Positions 45,550 to 56,782 of a DNA stretch of 64,000 bases are shown here, piece by piece. Position 1 is the stretch's first letter. Each line of letters starts with the position of its first letter. Below the pieces are notes generated by a model. The model saw only the letters and a program-made list of their open reading frames with translations, was not told where the DNA came from and searched no databases. The stretch lies in the NCBI GenBank assembly GCA_001792895.1, contig MARA01000049.1:1-64000 (forward strand). The letters run 5' to 3'. Origin of the DNA: Lentinus brumalis (Eukaryota > Basidiomycota > Agaricomycetes > Polyporales > Polyporaceae). Made by a program: the position numbers and the translations under genes.

Positions 45550-48500
45550 CTAGTCAATGTCCATATCTGATTCAAGTCCGCTGTCCGCTATGCCCTCGTC
45601 GGCCGAAGACTCGGACTGGTCAAGCATGTCCGAGAGCGGCTCGCCATTCTCGAGCTCGTTGACAATGAGTTGAGCCTCCATGGTGACGTCAATCTCATCG
45701 ACCAAAAGAGAGCCGTCAACCACGTATGGCATTGACAGAGTCGGATACCGCTGCATCTGAGCAAGTGGGACCCTACCACTGTCCCCATCCCCATCCTCCT
45801 CCCCCTCATCTTCATCCTCAGACTCCGAGTCCGATACAAAGAGATCCCCGAGGGGAGTGGGAAGACTGTCACCGGGCAGCGGAGCACTGGACAGGGGAGA
45901 TTCGGCTTGGAGTGGGTTCGGGGCACCACACTCTGTGTGCTCTAGGCCAGCAAGCATCTCACCCCGTACACTCCGCATGTGGAGCGTCTCTTGCACCCAC
46001 TTGTCCAACTTGCCGTTGCGGAGGTTCGCGACACCTTGGATGTGCTCCATAGGACGCTCGTTCTCGTCTGAATCGGGCGTAAACGTGCGGCCTGGGCGAC
46101 GGCAGTGGACCTCCTGTGTTCGGTACTCTCGGAGTAAGATTGTGAACTCCGGACGCGTGTGCGGCTTTGTATGACGGCTGGGGCGAGCCATGAGGCCAAC
46201 GCTCTCCTTCATATCATTGAGGAGACGAGCGAGATGGTGAAGATTTCGTGAGACGACATTGCGTATGAAGTGAGCGTTGTAGTCAGCACCCTTCCGCTCT
46301 GCGATAGCCTGGAGCAGGCGGTTGAAGTACTCCTGGATGAGATCCACGGGAGAAAAACGGCCGGGCTTGCCTGACAGATTTACGAGGAGGTTACCAAGGA
46401 TCGTCTCCCGCAGCTCGGCACTGGACTCGAGCTCTAGCGTGACGAGTACATATGACGTGTAGCGACAATGCGGTGAACCAGCAAAGGTAAAGATCATCAT
46501 CTAGTAGTAATGTCGTCAAGATGTCAGCTGCAGTTTGCGCATGTGGAGATAATCGGTCTGCACCTTCATTGCTTCGTAAACGCGGCCTACATCGCCCTCG
46601 GCAATAGCGTGGAGGAACTCGCGGCACACCCAAGCGTCACTCATGAACGCGATGGAGTTCGCAAGCACACGATCGCCGGTGAAAGGCTCCTTCGGCGCTG
46701 GCACCTTCTTCTGCCGCGGCTTCCGCTTTTTGCCTGAGCCAGCGGTAGCTGCAGACTCGGAGTGTCTAGGATTGGACGTCTCGCCACCTTGTGGATGGGC
46801 GGATGCGGTTGAAACACTCTCAGGCCGCGTGTCTGAGTTCGACGCACTCCGGTTCGGCACTGCTGGTTCCGAGGTAGACACGGACGACGACGCAGCAGGC
46901 TGAGGGGCAGGAGACGATGGCGAGGCTATGTCACGGAATCTCAGCATGTAGCTATCCATGTATTTGTACCAAAAATAATGCCATACCGTTGGCCGTATCT
47001 GTTGGACTGGAGTGCATATTCACCGGGATCCACGGCGTGCCTTGCGGGACGATCTTCTTCCATGCCGTCACATTGGGATGATCCTCCAAAGAGTCCTCTC
47101 CAGCGCACCCCAGGGCGCGTTCGAATGCTCGCGGTCCTGAGTACGCACGGAAGAGCTTGCGTGTGATGCGCTCGAGCTCTGTGAATGTCGGCAATCTCTT
47201 CGCAGATGCCAGGGAGGCAAAATGCGTGAAGAGGTCGTCGGTGCGGTAGTATGTCCTGCACGCAGTAGTCAGAGGCACGAGTAGACACCCAGAGCATATT
47301 GTGACGCACCTAAAGCAGTCGACGATGTGCGCCTCAAACATCAGGAAGATCGAGTCCGAGGCCTCCTTGAAGTCCGGCTTCTTCAGATTTGAGGGCGGTC
47401 GACGCCCAATCTTTGCAAGGCCATAGCCGAGGGTCGAAGGGTCCTTGGACAGCGCGCTCCCGTAGTATGCAGAGAAGATCCGAGAGAGATCTGCCCATCC
47501 TGTATGCCAAGGTGCAAGGACAGGCTGAACGAGCTCGAAGCTCTCGAAGGGATCGGGATGATGTTGTAAATAGTACTTGATTTGTACGATCTTCTCGTAG
47601 GTCAGTCCATCACCGCCAATGAGAATGAGGCGACGCATGTACGAGTCGCGCCGCTGTCCGCTCTGCTCCATAAAGTCCACGAGCCCGTCCTTCAGTTCTG
47701 TCGTCACGGTCTCGTTCTTCCCACTGGTAGCCAGGGGATGCACCACGGAGGGTGTCGTGGGCAACACTTGCTTCTTGGCACGTGTCCGGAAAGCGTACGA
47801 GACGTCGTCCTTGAGCCCCTCCAGCTCCGGAATGTAGTCGGTAATGACGCGCATCCAGTGAAGCACGCCGACAAGCTCACGGTGCTCCATGTCGATGAAG
47901 CCAAGTAGCTTCTCGACGGTGAGATTCCTCCGCTCGTTCGCTGCAAGTCGGCGGCGTTTGTCGTCGAGATCGAGGGCGGAAATAGGGAAATGAGGGGACT
48001 CGATATACGTGCCTGCGATGCCGATATTGATGTGATTCTCCCGGCCTATTCGGGCGTCGCGTTGCATCATATAGTATTGCACATTGTCGACCACACGAAA
48101 GTCGACGAGGCTCGAGTCTTGCCCGCGCGCCAGGACAACTGCAGCCTCGTGATCCGCAAGCTGTTCCAAGGTGTTGTAGATTGCTGAGTACGATGGCATG
48201 GCGCCGATACGAGAGTTGTACTGGTAGAGGTCGAACGGCGCAGAGAGGGCGAAATGGAGGATTCCTCGAGCTAGCGGCAGGAGATTGGCGCGGTGGGAAC
48301 GCGAAAAGTTGAGTGTGCTGATGACGTTCTGAACAACCTGCAGCAAGAGCGGTGAACGAGGGAAAAATAGAAGCAGGGGAAGCATACCACTGCGGTAGGG
48401 CGGCGCTGACGGGTCCGCGTTCCCGAGTCGGTCCTCGGCTTCTTCCTCGGCGGGCGCTCTGCCACCGCGAGAAGCAGCTTCTCAGTTGTAGGCTGAAGGT

Positions 48501-49371
48501 CCTTGATAACCTGCGCTGTTCGCGTAGCAGCGGCGTACCCGATGTCTGCCCATTCCACCGTAGTGCGCAAGTCCTCGGGGTCGTCTCGCTTCCTCTTGCG
48601 TGATGCGTGCAGCCCGCTTTCGGGCTTGATTGCCTTCTCAGCCTCGTGGACGAGCTTCTTCCGGACTGCCTGGACTGCGAATGATGTCAGCGCAACGCGC
48701 ACCGACCGAGCCTCCCTGTATGGTATCTCCAACGAGTACATATGCTCAGAATCTGACGGATTTCGACCGTCCGGATGCCTCTCCCACAGATGTATGATCA
48801 TAGCAGGTGTAACTTTTGATGTTCCCTTCAGGAATCGCTGCACCATTTGTGCATGGCTGTCCTCCCTATGAACATCTCTACCGAACTCGAATACACGGTA
48901 CAAGAAGTGACCCAAGGTCCAATGTAGTTCATCATGCATGTACTTGAGGATCATACTTAGCTTTTCCTCCTCCTTGTAATAGTTCCGTTTTGGAGGACGC
49001 GTGTCCGACGATCGTCCGAACTGTGGCTGCTGTAGCGGCTGGTTTTCGTTGTGCCTCCATCCGCTATGTGCCGGGCCACGCGTCTGAGGAGTTGGTGTAG
49101 TATGTTGTGAGATAAACGAGGCGTTCCCTGGGGTGTAGGCAAACGTATGCGACGCAGGAAGGTACGGGTAACCGTGTGCAGGAGAAGAAAAGAGATCCGC
49201 AGACGGAGTGGATGGCAGGTCGGCCAAGGTTGGAACCGGTAGAGTGTCGTGACTGGTCGATGCATAGTCGGCAGTGGCAGAGGATCGGAAGCGACCAGTA
49301 TGCTGCTTAACAGGAGATGGTGTCGAGGGTTGTTGCCAGCGAACTTTGAACGGACTACGGCCAGGAGTCAT
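45550..49371 (-). CDS. DUF6589-type protein, candidate transposase
   Basis: Exons 49371-48388, 48337-47310, 47255-46987, 46925-46564 and 46500-45550 join in frame to 1197 aa. The first ~230 residues are Pro/Ser/Thr-rich then helical. The DUF6589-like core follows: VVDNVQYYM (Asp about 412), LIGGDGLTYEKI (Asp about 571), HHPDPFESFELV, WHTGWADLSRIF, DPSTLGYGLAKIGRR and HIVDCFR. After a disordered Ser/Lys linker comes ILGNLLVNLSGKPGRFSPVDL and a strongly acidic tail. Conserved Asp residues in beta-strand contexts are compatible with a DDE nuclease, but that is inference. Being the only other gene in an element with a target duplication, it is the best candidate for the transposase. Confidence 0.8.
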
Positions 49372-49626
49372 GGTAGCGCGTACTGAAGGCCAAGTCGCGA
49401 GTCGCGACGCGCTGAGGGGTGATAGCCACGTGCGCGTGTGATCGAGTCTATCCCTTAACAAGAAGGTTGCCGAGTATGGTATGCCATCACTCGGCTAGTT
49501 CAAAGTCAGCAGAATCGTTGACCTACGGTTTCGGTAGCGCGTCTCATAGCAGACGTTTATATGATCGTCCTATCCCCCCTACATAGATCATATTTTACGT
49601 CTGCCTAGGGGAGACTATGATCCGGC

Positions 49627-50492
49627 ATGCTGTACTGGAAGGCGAGCAGGTTCAACAGAATCATATCTTCCGCAAAACATGAAGAACGGACCATGGACCT
49701 TTGCCACGCAAAGTGAAACAGTTCCTGTGCCCGTACATCATGGCAGATGATGGGTGCCACTGCCATGCATATTATGGACGGTGCACATCGACTGAGGTCT
49801 TGTTGCCATTCCGCGACCCGCCAGGGCCGCATGTACTGCCAGTGTTTCGCTAACGACACACAAGAACAATTTGCAAGGCTGCAGCCGTCGATGCTGTGAG
49901 CGTCGGCAAAGTTGTGCTTGTCGCCGTCCAGATCGTCGTGGAAGTCGTCGCCGTCGTCGTCGTTGTACTCGAGTACGACGGGCGCTACCCAATGAGGCAA
50001 ATACGCACAAACATCGCAGACGCGCCGCAGTCGCGCATCCCACCTTTGACGTCGTCCTGAACCTCGACCTCATTGTGATACACGCCTTGCTCGCCATCGA
50101 TCGCATTGGACACGCTTTTATCATCATAATGCTGTTGCTGCATTAAGAGCACTCTTTATAGATCGCTAGGCGAAGTCGGTGGCCAAGTTTGTCGTGTGAG
50201 TTCAACGTCGTGTTTGATATAACCGTCGACGTCCTCGCTGTCGGGCGCGTCGGGCGCGGCCAGTTTACGCATCGCTGGACCGCAGAATATGCCTACGCGT
50301 GCTGAAGAGCACAGGGCCCGACGCGCACAGGGCGGACGTCTCTGCCGTGGCTTATGCCAGGTACAATAAGTGCGTGTGCTATTGTTCTCCGCCTCGAGCT
50401 TTGCCAGCCGGCGGACAATTCTGTGTCCGACATAAAGACCCGAAAGCATAACCGGTACGCCGCTTCTCCTCTTTGCATCTTTCACGACCATC
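49627..50492. other. Spacer with GAC/GTC-rich segment
   Basis: A - strand open frame (MQQQHYDDKSV from 50145, continuing near VVLEYNDDDGDDFHDD) contains a GAC trinucleotide run and might be a small acidic gene, but splice sites and end are unclear. CTTTATAG at 50150 could serve the LRR gene. No gene called. Confidence 0.35.
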
Positions 50493-52286
50493 ATGAATCC
50501 GCCAACGTCCCCCGCCGCCGACCCAAGATACAACTGGGATCGCCACCCCCAGCCCCATGCACCTCCTGCAATCACCGTGCCACCACCACCACCACCACAC
50601 CACCACATCGAGACGGTTTCTGTCTCACAATACCTTCCCCAACGCTCCAGAAATACCCGGTCCCCTTCCGCTTGGACGAACAGCGAGACCATCAGGTCGC
50701 TCACGAAGGACCCGGAGCTCGGGAAGCAGCCAACACCTCCCCATACCCCAGGGCTTCGCGACCGCCTCTCGAAGTACCTCTTTGACATCCGAATGCCGAC
50801 CCGCGGACGCGACAGAGACTCAGAGTGGGTTCCGATGCAGGAGCCGCCTCTGCAGGCGTGGCCGCCGCTGGAGATCGAGAAGCGCCGCTTCTGCGAGCAT
50901 TGTCAAACACACACCGACGGGCGGCGGCGGAACAAGATTCTGATCGCGGTTCTCGTTCTCATTCTTCTCGGCCTGCTTGGGAGTACCATCGCCTTGGCCG
51001 TGCGCCTGTCATCATCTCAGTCGTCGTCCACGGCGACGCCGTCAGCAGCCACCCCAGCGCCAGCGCCAACGCGACGACCTCAGACGCATTGTCCGCGGAT
51101 GCGCAGCAGTGTTTGTCTCAGTACACGGTCAACGCGCCCTCGGACCCGTCATCCTACCCCTGCTCGACCTGCCTCTCTGTCCTCCAGCAAGTGCCCTCGG
51201 ATTTCGCTCAGAAGAACCCGGGCGAGGGCATGCAGATCCAGAACGCGATCCAGTTCTGCGGCCTGCGGAGCATATTCGAGACCTCCAGCGGGGATGGACA
51301 GACCGGGTTGTCAAATGCCGGATGGGCAAAGGATGTCCGTTTCTGTGCGTGGCAGGGCGTAAAGTGTGATGGCTTTGGACGCGTCTCGTCAATGTGAGTC
51401 TTCGATTGTTCGTATCTAGAGGGTTCTTCCGCTGACCTGGTTGCTGTCTCCAGACAATTGACCTTCCCGGCTGTCCCTGCGAAGATCCCGGACGAGGTCA
51501 CTGCGCTCACTGGACTTACGAGTTTGCAAATCATCGGCGACACGAACATCCCAGGTAAGTGGCGCATTTCGTTCTTTTGTCCGCATTGACATCTGCTTAT
51601 TAACCCAATGGATGCAGCCGGCGATCTTCCGACATCTTTCAACTCGTTGACCATGCTCACGAGCCTGCATCTGGAGTCGACGGCTATCAACACCATCCCC
51701 TCACCGCTGCTGAGCTCGCTTGGCAAACTCACGACGCTCGCGCTCGTCAAGAACGCGAAGATGACAGGAGATATGACTTCGGGTTTCACGGCGCTTCCTC
51801 TGCAGAACTTGTATGTTGTCGAGTTTGACTTTTATCTTGCGCATGCATATTGATACTTTTTCAGGGTGATCAACAACCAGGCTCTACCCACGAATCCCAT
51901 CTCCGCCCTGCTCTCCAGCCCAGCTGCTCACTCGCTTCAGATCCTGTACGTCCCTCCAGCTTTCTACCCGTGATCACGCATACTGACACTCCGTCGTGTC
52001 CAGTGACCTCTCGTCGACCTCTCTCACTGGGGGCCTCCCTACCGACCTCTCGGGCTTCACCGCCCTCACGGAGCTCCACCTCGACAGCAACGCGCTCACG
52101 AACCCCTTGCCCTCGAAGTTCCCTGCGAACCTTCAGGCGCTCACGCTCACGAACAATACGCAGCTCGGCGGCGCCGTGCAGTCGGGCACGTCGTTCTGCG
52201 GCTTGTCCGGGCTCAAGACGTGCGACGTGCGCGGGTCCGGGCTGAGCGTGACCGGGGGCGCATGTGGCGTGTGTCAGTTCCCTTAG
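50493..52286 (+). CDS. Single-pass membrane protein with extracellular leucine-rich repeats
   Basis: Exons 50493-51393 (with a frame problem), 51454-51554, 51618-51810, 51865-51945 and 52004-52286. The N-terminal ~145 residues are Pro/His-rich and cytosolic in style, ending with RRRNK. A membrane span ILIAVLVLILLGLLGSTIAL follows near residue 150. Beyond it the frame must change at about 51020-51060 to reach DALSADAQQCLSQYTVN and CSTC; a weak 42-nt intron (GTCGTC..CCAG) or a missing base would do it. The outer part holds plant-type LRRs (LTGLTSLQIIGDTNIPGDLP, LTELHLDSNALTNPLP) and Cys pairs at its C-terminus. Probably a cell-surface protein; ligand unknown. Confidence 0.75.
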
Positions 52287-54195
52287 GCGGAGGCGGGCGC
52301 TGGTCGCTTGCCTCGCCGCCTTTTCTCGGAGACTCTTGCTTCTCGTTTTCCTCTCGCTCGCATCATAGACGATCATTCCCGCTGCTTACCGTACCTCGGC
52401 CGCCACAGTGTCGACGTGGCGGCTTCGTAATCTTGCCCTCGGATGCTCCTGTAAGCGCTGCACATCTGTACCTATACGTTATGACCCACGACCCGCTCAC
52501 GACGCTCCTTTGTATCGTTATACTTACCGCGAGACATCCCTTCGCGCCTCCCCGTTCGTTTTAGTGTTATATACGCTCGCTTCGGTTCCGCTTGACTTGG
52601 ACTGCTGTGTGTATGTAGCAAATAGTATTACAGTGTTAGTGAACGTTCCAACCCCACTCTCATACGGAGCAGCTTATGCCGATGATCTTCAGCCCCCCGG
52701 CGGGCATGTCAGACGTCGAACTTGAATTCAGTAAGTACTTATTGGCGGACTCTACCTCCCTGCTGTGATCGCATACTCATGCTGAGTCGGCCTAGTGAAT
52801 CTGATTCCTCCGTGGTCAAGCATATATCAAGCACAGACTCAGTCTTATGACTGTTTGATTCTGCTAAGAAGTGGCCACCGCCCACCCTGTCCATAGACTC
52901 CGTCCGATGCGTCCCGTGCTTGGTGAGTTCCGTGCTCATGCTAGTGTGGCTGTGTCTGACGCGTCTTGTCGCGCTCTCTTCGCAGACAGCATCTCGCTCT
53001 CCTTCTATACGGGTGTCCGCGAAGTATCGATAATGAATGATATAAGGTGAATGGATTCCCCCGCGCGTCGCTCACCCCGTTGTTGCTTGGCCTCCCGAGC
53101 GTGGACGAGACATAGGGTGCACTGGAGTGTCGCGGAGATGGTGTGCTGACGGTGGACCACCCCCGGAGCTTTCTCTGATACATGGAGAAGTCACGGTTGG
53201 GCCGCAATAACCGCTCGAACGGCTTCTTCCAGGGCGCGCCCGGTCTCTGCGGCGAGATAGGGTTCATGCAAGTACAGGATTACAGTACTGAAGAGCAACT
53301 GCGCTCCAGCCTCACAGCCTTCTAGGGAGGTGTCCGGCGACCTCGATGGCGACGAGTCGGATGCAATTGATGCAGAGTTCATGCGCTGGGACGGCCACGA
53401 GATCCCCCTAGAGCACTGACATAGCGCAATCTTCGAACGGACGCATGGCGGTGACGAGGCGGACACAGCCAACTGAACATTGAAGGTTCGTGCGTCTCAC
53501 TGACACTGTTCATTGCTCATGACGGCCGGCAACTAGATAAGCCAACCGACTCAGCTCGGCGGCTCTTCTATCCCCGCCTCGTATTCTCTCGCTCTCATGG
53601 TCGCTTTCGCAGACGTTCTTTTCTCCCGCTATGCCCGTTTGCGTCTGACCACATCGCCCGCTCATGGAAGCTCGCATTCTCATGCGTCCGAACATCGGCA
53701 TTCGCCCAGACGCTCACGCATTCGTTTCTGTTACAGCATCTTTGCGTCGCCCGTCTTCGCGTGATGCATCGGCTTCAGGTAAGCACTTCTCTTATATGCT
53801 CTCTGTTCGTCTGCACTGACCATCGTGCATTTACTTCAGAGCCTTCCCTCATTGTCCTCCCGCTTGTCCTTCGCCTGGAACGACAAGCCGTCTGCGACAT
53901 GCTGAACACGCTTGCCCACACCAGTTTCGATTCCCCTCGCGCGTGGATATGACGATCAAGATCCGGTCGGGGTTCCTTGTCAAGTTGGCCGCTCTGCATT
54001 CGAGCTCCCATCAAGCACTTGAAGATTGAAGTCCTCCGTTGTTTCCCTGTCTGGCAAGTCACTCTCATAGCATTGTGGTCTGGGGGTAAAGTTGCATCGC
54101 TTCCGACCTGCATCTCGCCCCTGTCCTCCGCGAAGCATCCCTGGTGTTGCCTTAAATTGACCCACTACACTCCCTCGCTGGCGGCAGGACTTCTC
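52287..54195. other. 1.9-kb stretch without a supported gene
   Basis: Contains the LRR gene's 3' UTR. Short frames exist (for example MIFSPPAGMSDVELEF near 52680 before a GTAAGT, and MEKSRLGRNNRSNGFF at about 53181), but none extends through more than one plausible exon or shows a domain. Confidence 0.4.
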
Positions 54196-56426
54196 ATGGC
54201 TACTTTCTCATCGTCGCGGAGCGAAGTCTCCCCTCCGCCTATGCCGGGCTTTCCGAGCTTGAACGACACGTTTGGTGCACTCCTGCTTGGTTGCTTTGCT
54301 GGCCTAATGTGAGTACCCAGTTCCGCATGTCGTCCAAGAGGAACACTCAGACTTGCTGGTATGTCTGCAGCATGTACGGGATCCTGGTGCAACAGGCATA
54401 CCAATACTTTCGTGTGTATAGCGACGACCAGCGGATCAACAAGGTGTTCGCGAGTCACACCTCCTGTTTGGAAGTCCCTTGATCACCAACACATAGGACA
54501 TGATACCTTAGGTCATCTCCATACTGTGAGTTTGGCCGTATCTCAGCGGAAGCCAAAACCAGTCAGTCATGACCAACACTGGCCCAGTGCGATGGACACT
54601 CTCCGTAACATTGTGTTCATGCACCTATGGTACGCCGTTCCTCCCAGTCATCGCACAGTGCGAGCCTTCCGTGACGCATCCGACAGTTATACCTACTTGG
54701 TATCCGACTACTTCAAGCCGCTCGCGCTCCTGCGAGGTATATGGTGCGCCGCTGCCTTTATCAACGGAGCGGTATGCTTGACCTTCCCGATATCGTAGGT
54801 CAATACGGGTACAGTGTCAATTTTCTAGCTCCGTCGCTCGAGGTCTTACACTCAACCCTCGCAGGTTCAAGCCGTCATGAACGTGAGCGAGCCTGAGTCC
54901 AATTGCACGAATTTCTTGCCACCCACTGATCATCTCACAGGCCACAACAGTCCTGATTTGCCAGTCGTGAGTGGTCTGTACTCCCCTGCTCTGCCCGGCT
55001 CTCATTTGTTGGTCGAACCAGGTTCTTTGCTCGCCGAGCATACATTCGTACGTTCCTCGACCCCCCTCATCCTCCCGAGACGCTATAGGTCTTGACACCA
55101 ATCAGTCAGCACCAAACATAGGGTTGCTGTCGCGCTCTCCGTGAGTCTCCATCAAATCTTCATTGAATTATGCCACCCCGTGCGCATACGGTTCACTGAG
55201 CCACCCCCGCGCAGGTTATCCTCATGCTGACCACGTTAGGTGCGTGAAGAAATTTCGTAGCTTCGCGGTGGCCTCACGGCTCACGTCCAAGTCAGGATTC
55301 GCAATAGGTAAGCCTGAAGGAACGTCGGATCTCGTCGACGCCGTTAGCACTGACCACACCTTGACATGTCGTGCTTGAAGCGGGAACTGTGATAGCGTCA
55401 GTCGACCTCACTCAAGGCGTTTTGTTTGTTTTCCGGCAGCTGAAGTACCATTCTCAGGTTCAAGCCTGAGGTCGATACCTTCGCGCTGTACGAGCGTTAT
55501 TATGTAAGCTGCATGCAAGGTGGTACCCGTACGGTAAGGCTGACCATGATTCTGCGACAGTGGATTGACTCCGTGGCACTCGGCACCGCCGTCGCTGCCG
55601 ACTCTGTGACCGCTGGCACCCTCATTGTTTACCTATTTCGTAATCGAACCCGATACGCGAAGTCTGTACCCTTTGCCTATCCCTACATCCTAATCATTGA
55701 GCCCCGGCTCGCCCGTTGCTCCCGCAGGACCAACGCTATACTGTACACCTTGATCTTGTACACTATCAACACAGGCGCGTAGATCAGCATGCTGCCGGTG
55801 TGTCTATTGGACGGTGATGCTGACGCATGCTACCAGGGTTACTCACAGGGTACGAGTTTGGACCCTACAACTACTCCGCATGTTGTTCAAATCTGCTGAC
55901 ACGCTGACACGGCCCGTGGGCCGTTCATGCCACTGTGCAGTATCGTCAACGCCCTTGCAATCGTGCTTGTGAGTATTATGCATCCTGAACAAAGCCTGTG
56001 TTGTTGATATGACCGGGCTGCCACCAGGCTGTCATCATGCCCAACACTATGATATGGATTGCCATCGAGTTCGTCGGTTTTCGCCGTCAGTCCTGTTCTC
56101 TATGTAACCCAGTAGAGAACGTTCATTGACCTCTGCATTGAAGTGTACGCAAACTCGGTTCTGGCAGTGTAAGCATGCTGTTATTCTTGTCCGGTCCATC
56201 GCCGCTGACGTCCTGTCTCTGCAGCCTCAACTCGCGGCGGTCTCTCAGAGAGGCTGCGGATCGGTTGGGCATCAACCGTCCCACGGATCTGGAACTCGGA
56301 GTGCGGTCCGCGCAGAAACCTGACACGGAGGAACGCATCCAAAGCGGGTCTGGCGGGACACCTTCCGTGCGTACAATGTGTCGTCCTTCTGTGCGCTTTG
56401 CTGGTTCTCAGCCCTATTTTGCGTGA
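54196..56426 (+). CDS. DUF6534-type multi-pass membrane protein (copy 2)
   Basis: Follows copy 1 (40395-42620) exon by exon. First exon 54196-54308, second 54371-54449 (79 nt as in copy 1), a 14-nt third exon VISIL, then DTLRNIVFMHL, YTYLVSDYFKPLALLRGIW, TTVLICQSFFARRAYI, KHRVAVALSVILMLT, WIDSVALGTAVAADSVTAG, LILYTINTG, NTMIWIAIEFVGF, YANSVLA and a long last exon to TGA at 56426. Two donors differ: after exon 2 (GCGAGT) and after LYTINT (GCGCGT) the GT of copy 1 is GC, so these would need GC-AG splicing. One short exon near 55310-55440 is not placed. About seven membrane spans; function unknown. Confidence 0.8.
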
Positions 56427-56782
56427 ACTTACAGAAGGCAACGCTCGTCGGATGGCCGTCAGACACAGTCATTGACATCTCCGTCTAACGCCGGAGTAGG
56501 CGGGAGTTACTCCAATGCGCAGAACTAAAAGAGAGTTGAGACTGCGATATATATATGTATTCAGCCGTGTTTTGTCCCGCTTTGTGATATTGCGATTCTT
56601 GCAATGTACATTGAGCGAGCAGTCCGTTCAAGCTTGCAGCGGACAAATACCCACAAGTATCTCCAGCTGTCGTTGCAGTTAAGTACGCTCTACAATCGTA
56701 CATCTATCCATATAGTACATCAGCAACGAACACGAGGCGGAGCGCAGGGAACACATAAGTACCGCTGCGTCACGATAGTACG
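56427..56782. other. Convergent spacer
   Basis: Between stop codons of the DUF6534 gene (+) and the F-box gene (-). No gene supported. Confidence 0.5.

Larger units (their letters stand above)
43054..49626. mobile_element. 6.56-kb DNA transposon carrying RecQ-like helicase and DUF6589 genes
   Basis: TGATCCGGC occurs at 43054-43062 and again at 49618-49626. The first copy is followed directly by TAGTCT (43063-43068) and the second is preceded directly by AGACTA (49612-49617). That is the arrangement expected of a 9-bp target-site duplication around an element 43063-49617 with inverted ends 5'-TAGTCT. Beyond six bases the inverted match is imperfect (about 12 of 19). Inside are only two genes, both complete, placed tail to tail 70 bp apart, and nothing else. 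Superfamily unknown to me; an 8-9 bp duplication is shared by hAT, MULE and zisupton-like groups. Confidence 0.75.

Noticed and set aside
50156..50788. 210-codon antisense frame upstream of the LRR gene
   Set aside because: Overlaps the Pro/His-rich first exon of the LRR protein and has low-complexity Gly/Trp content.
55230..55310. Apparent in-frame stop after LMLTTLG in DUF6534 copy 2
   Set aside because: Explained by an intron with acceptor CAAGTCAG before GATTCGCAATAG, as in copy 1.
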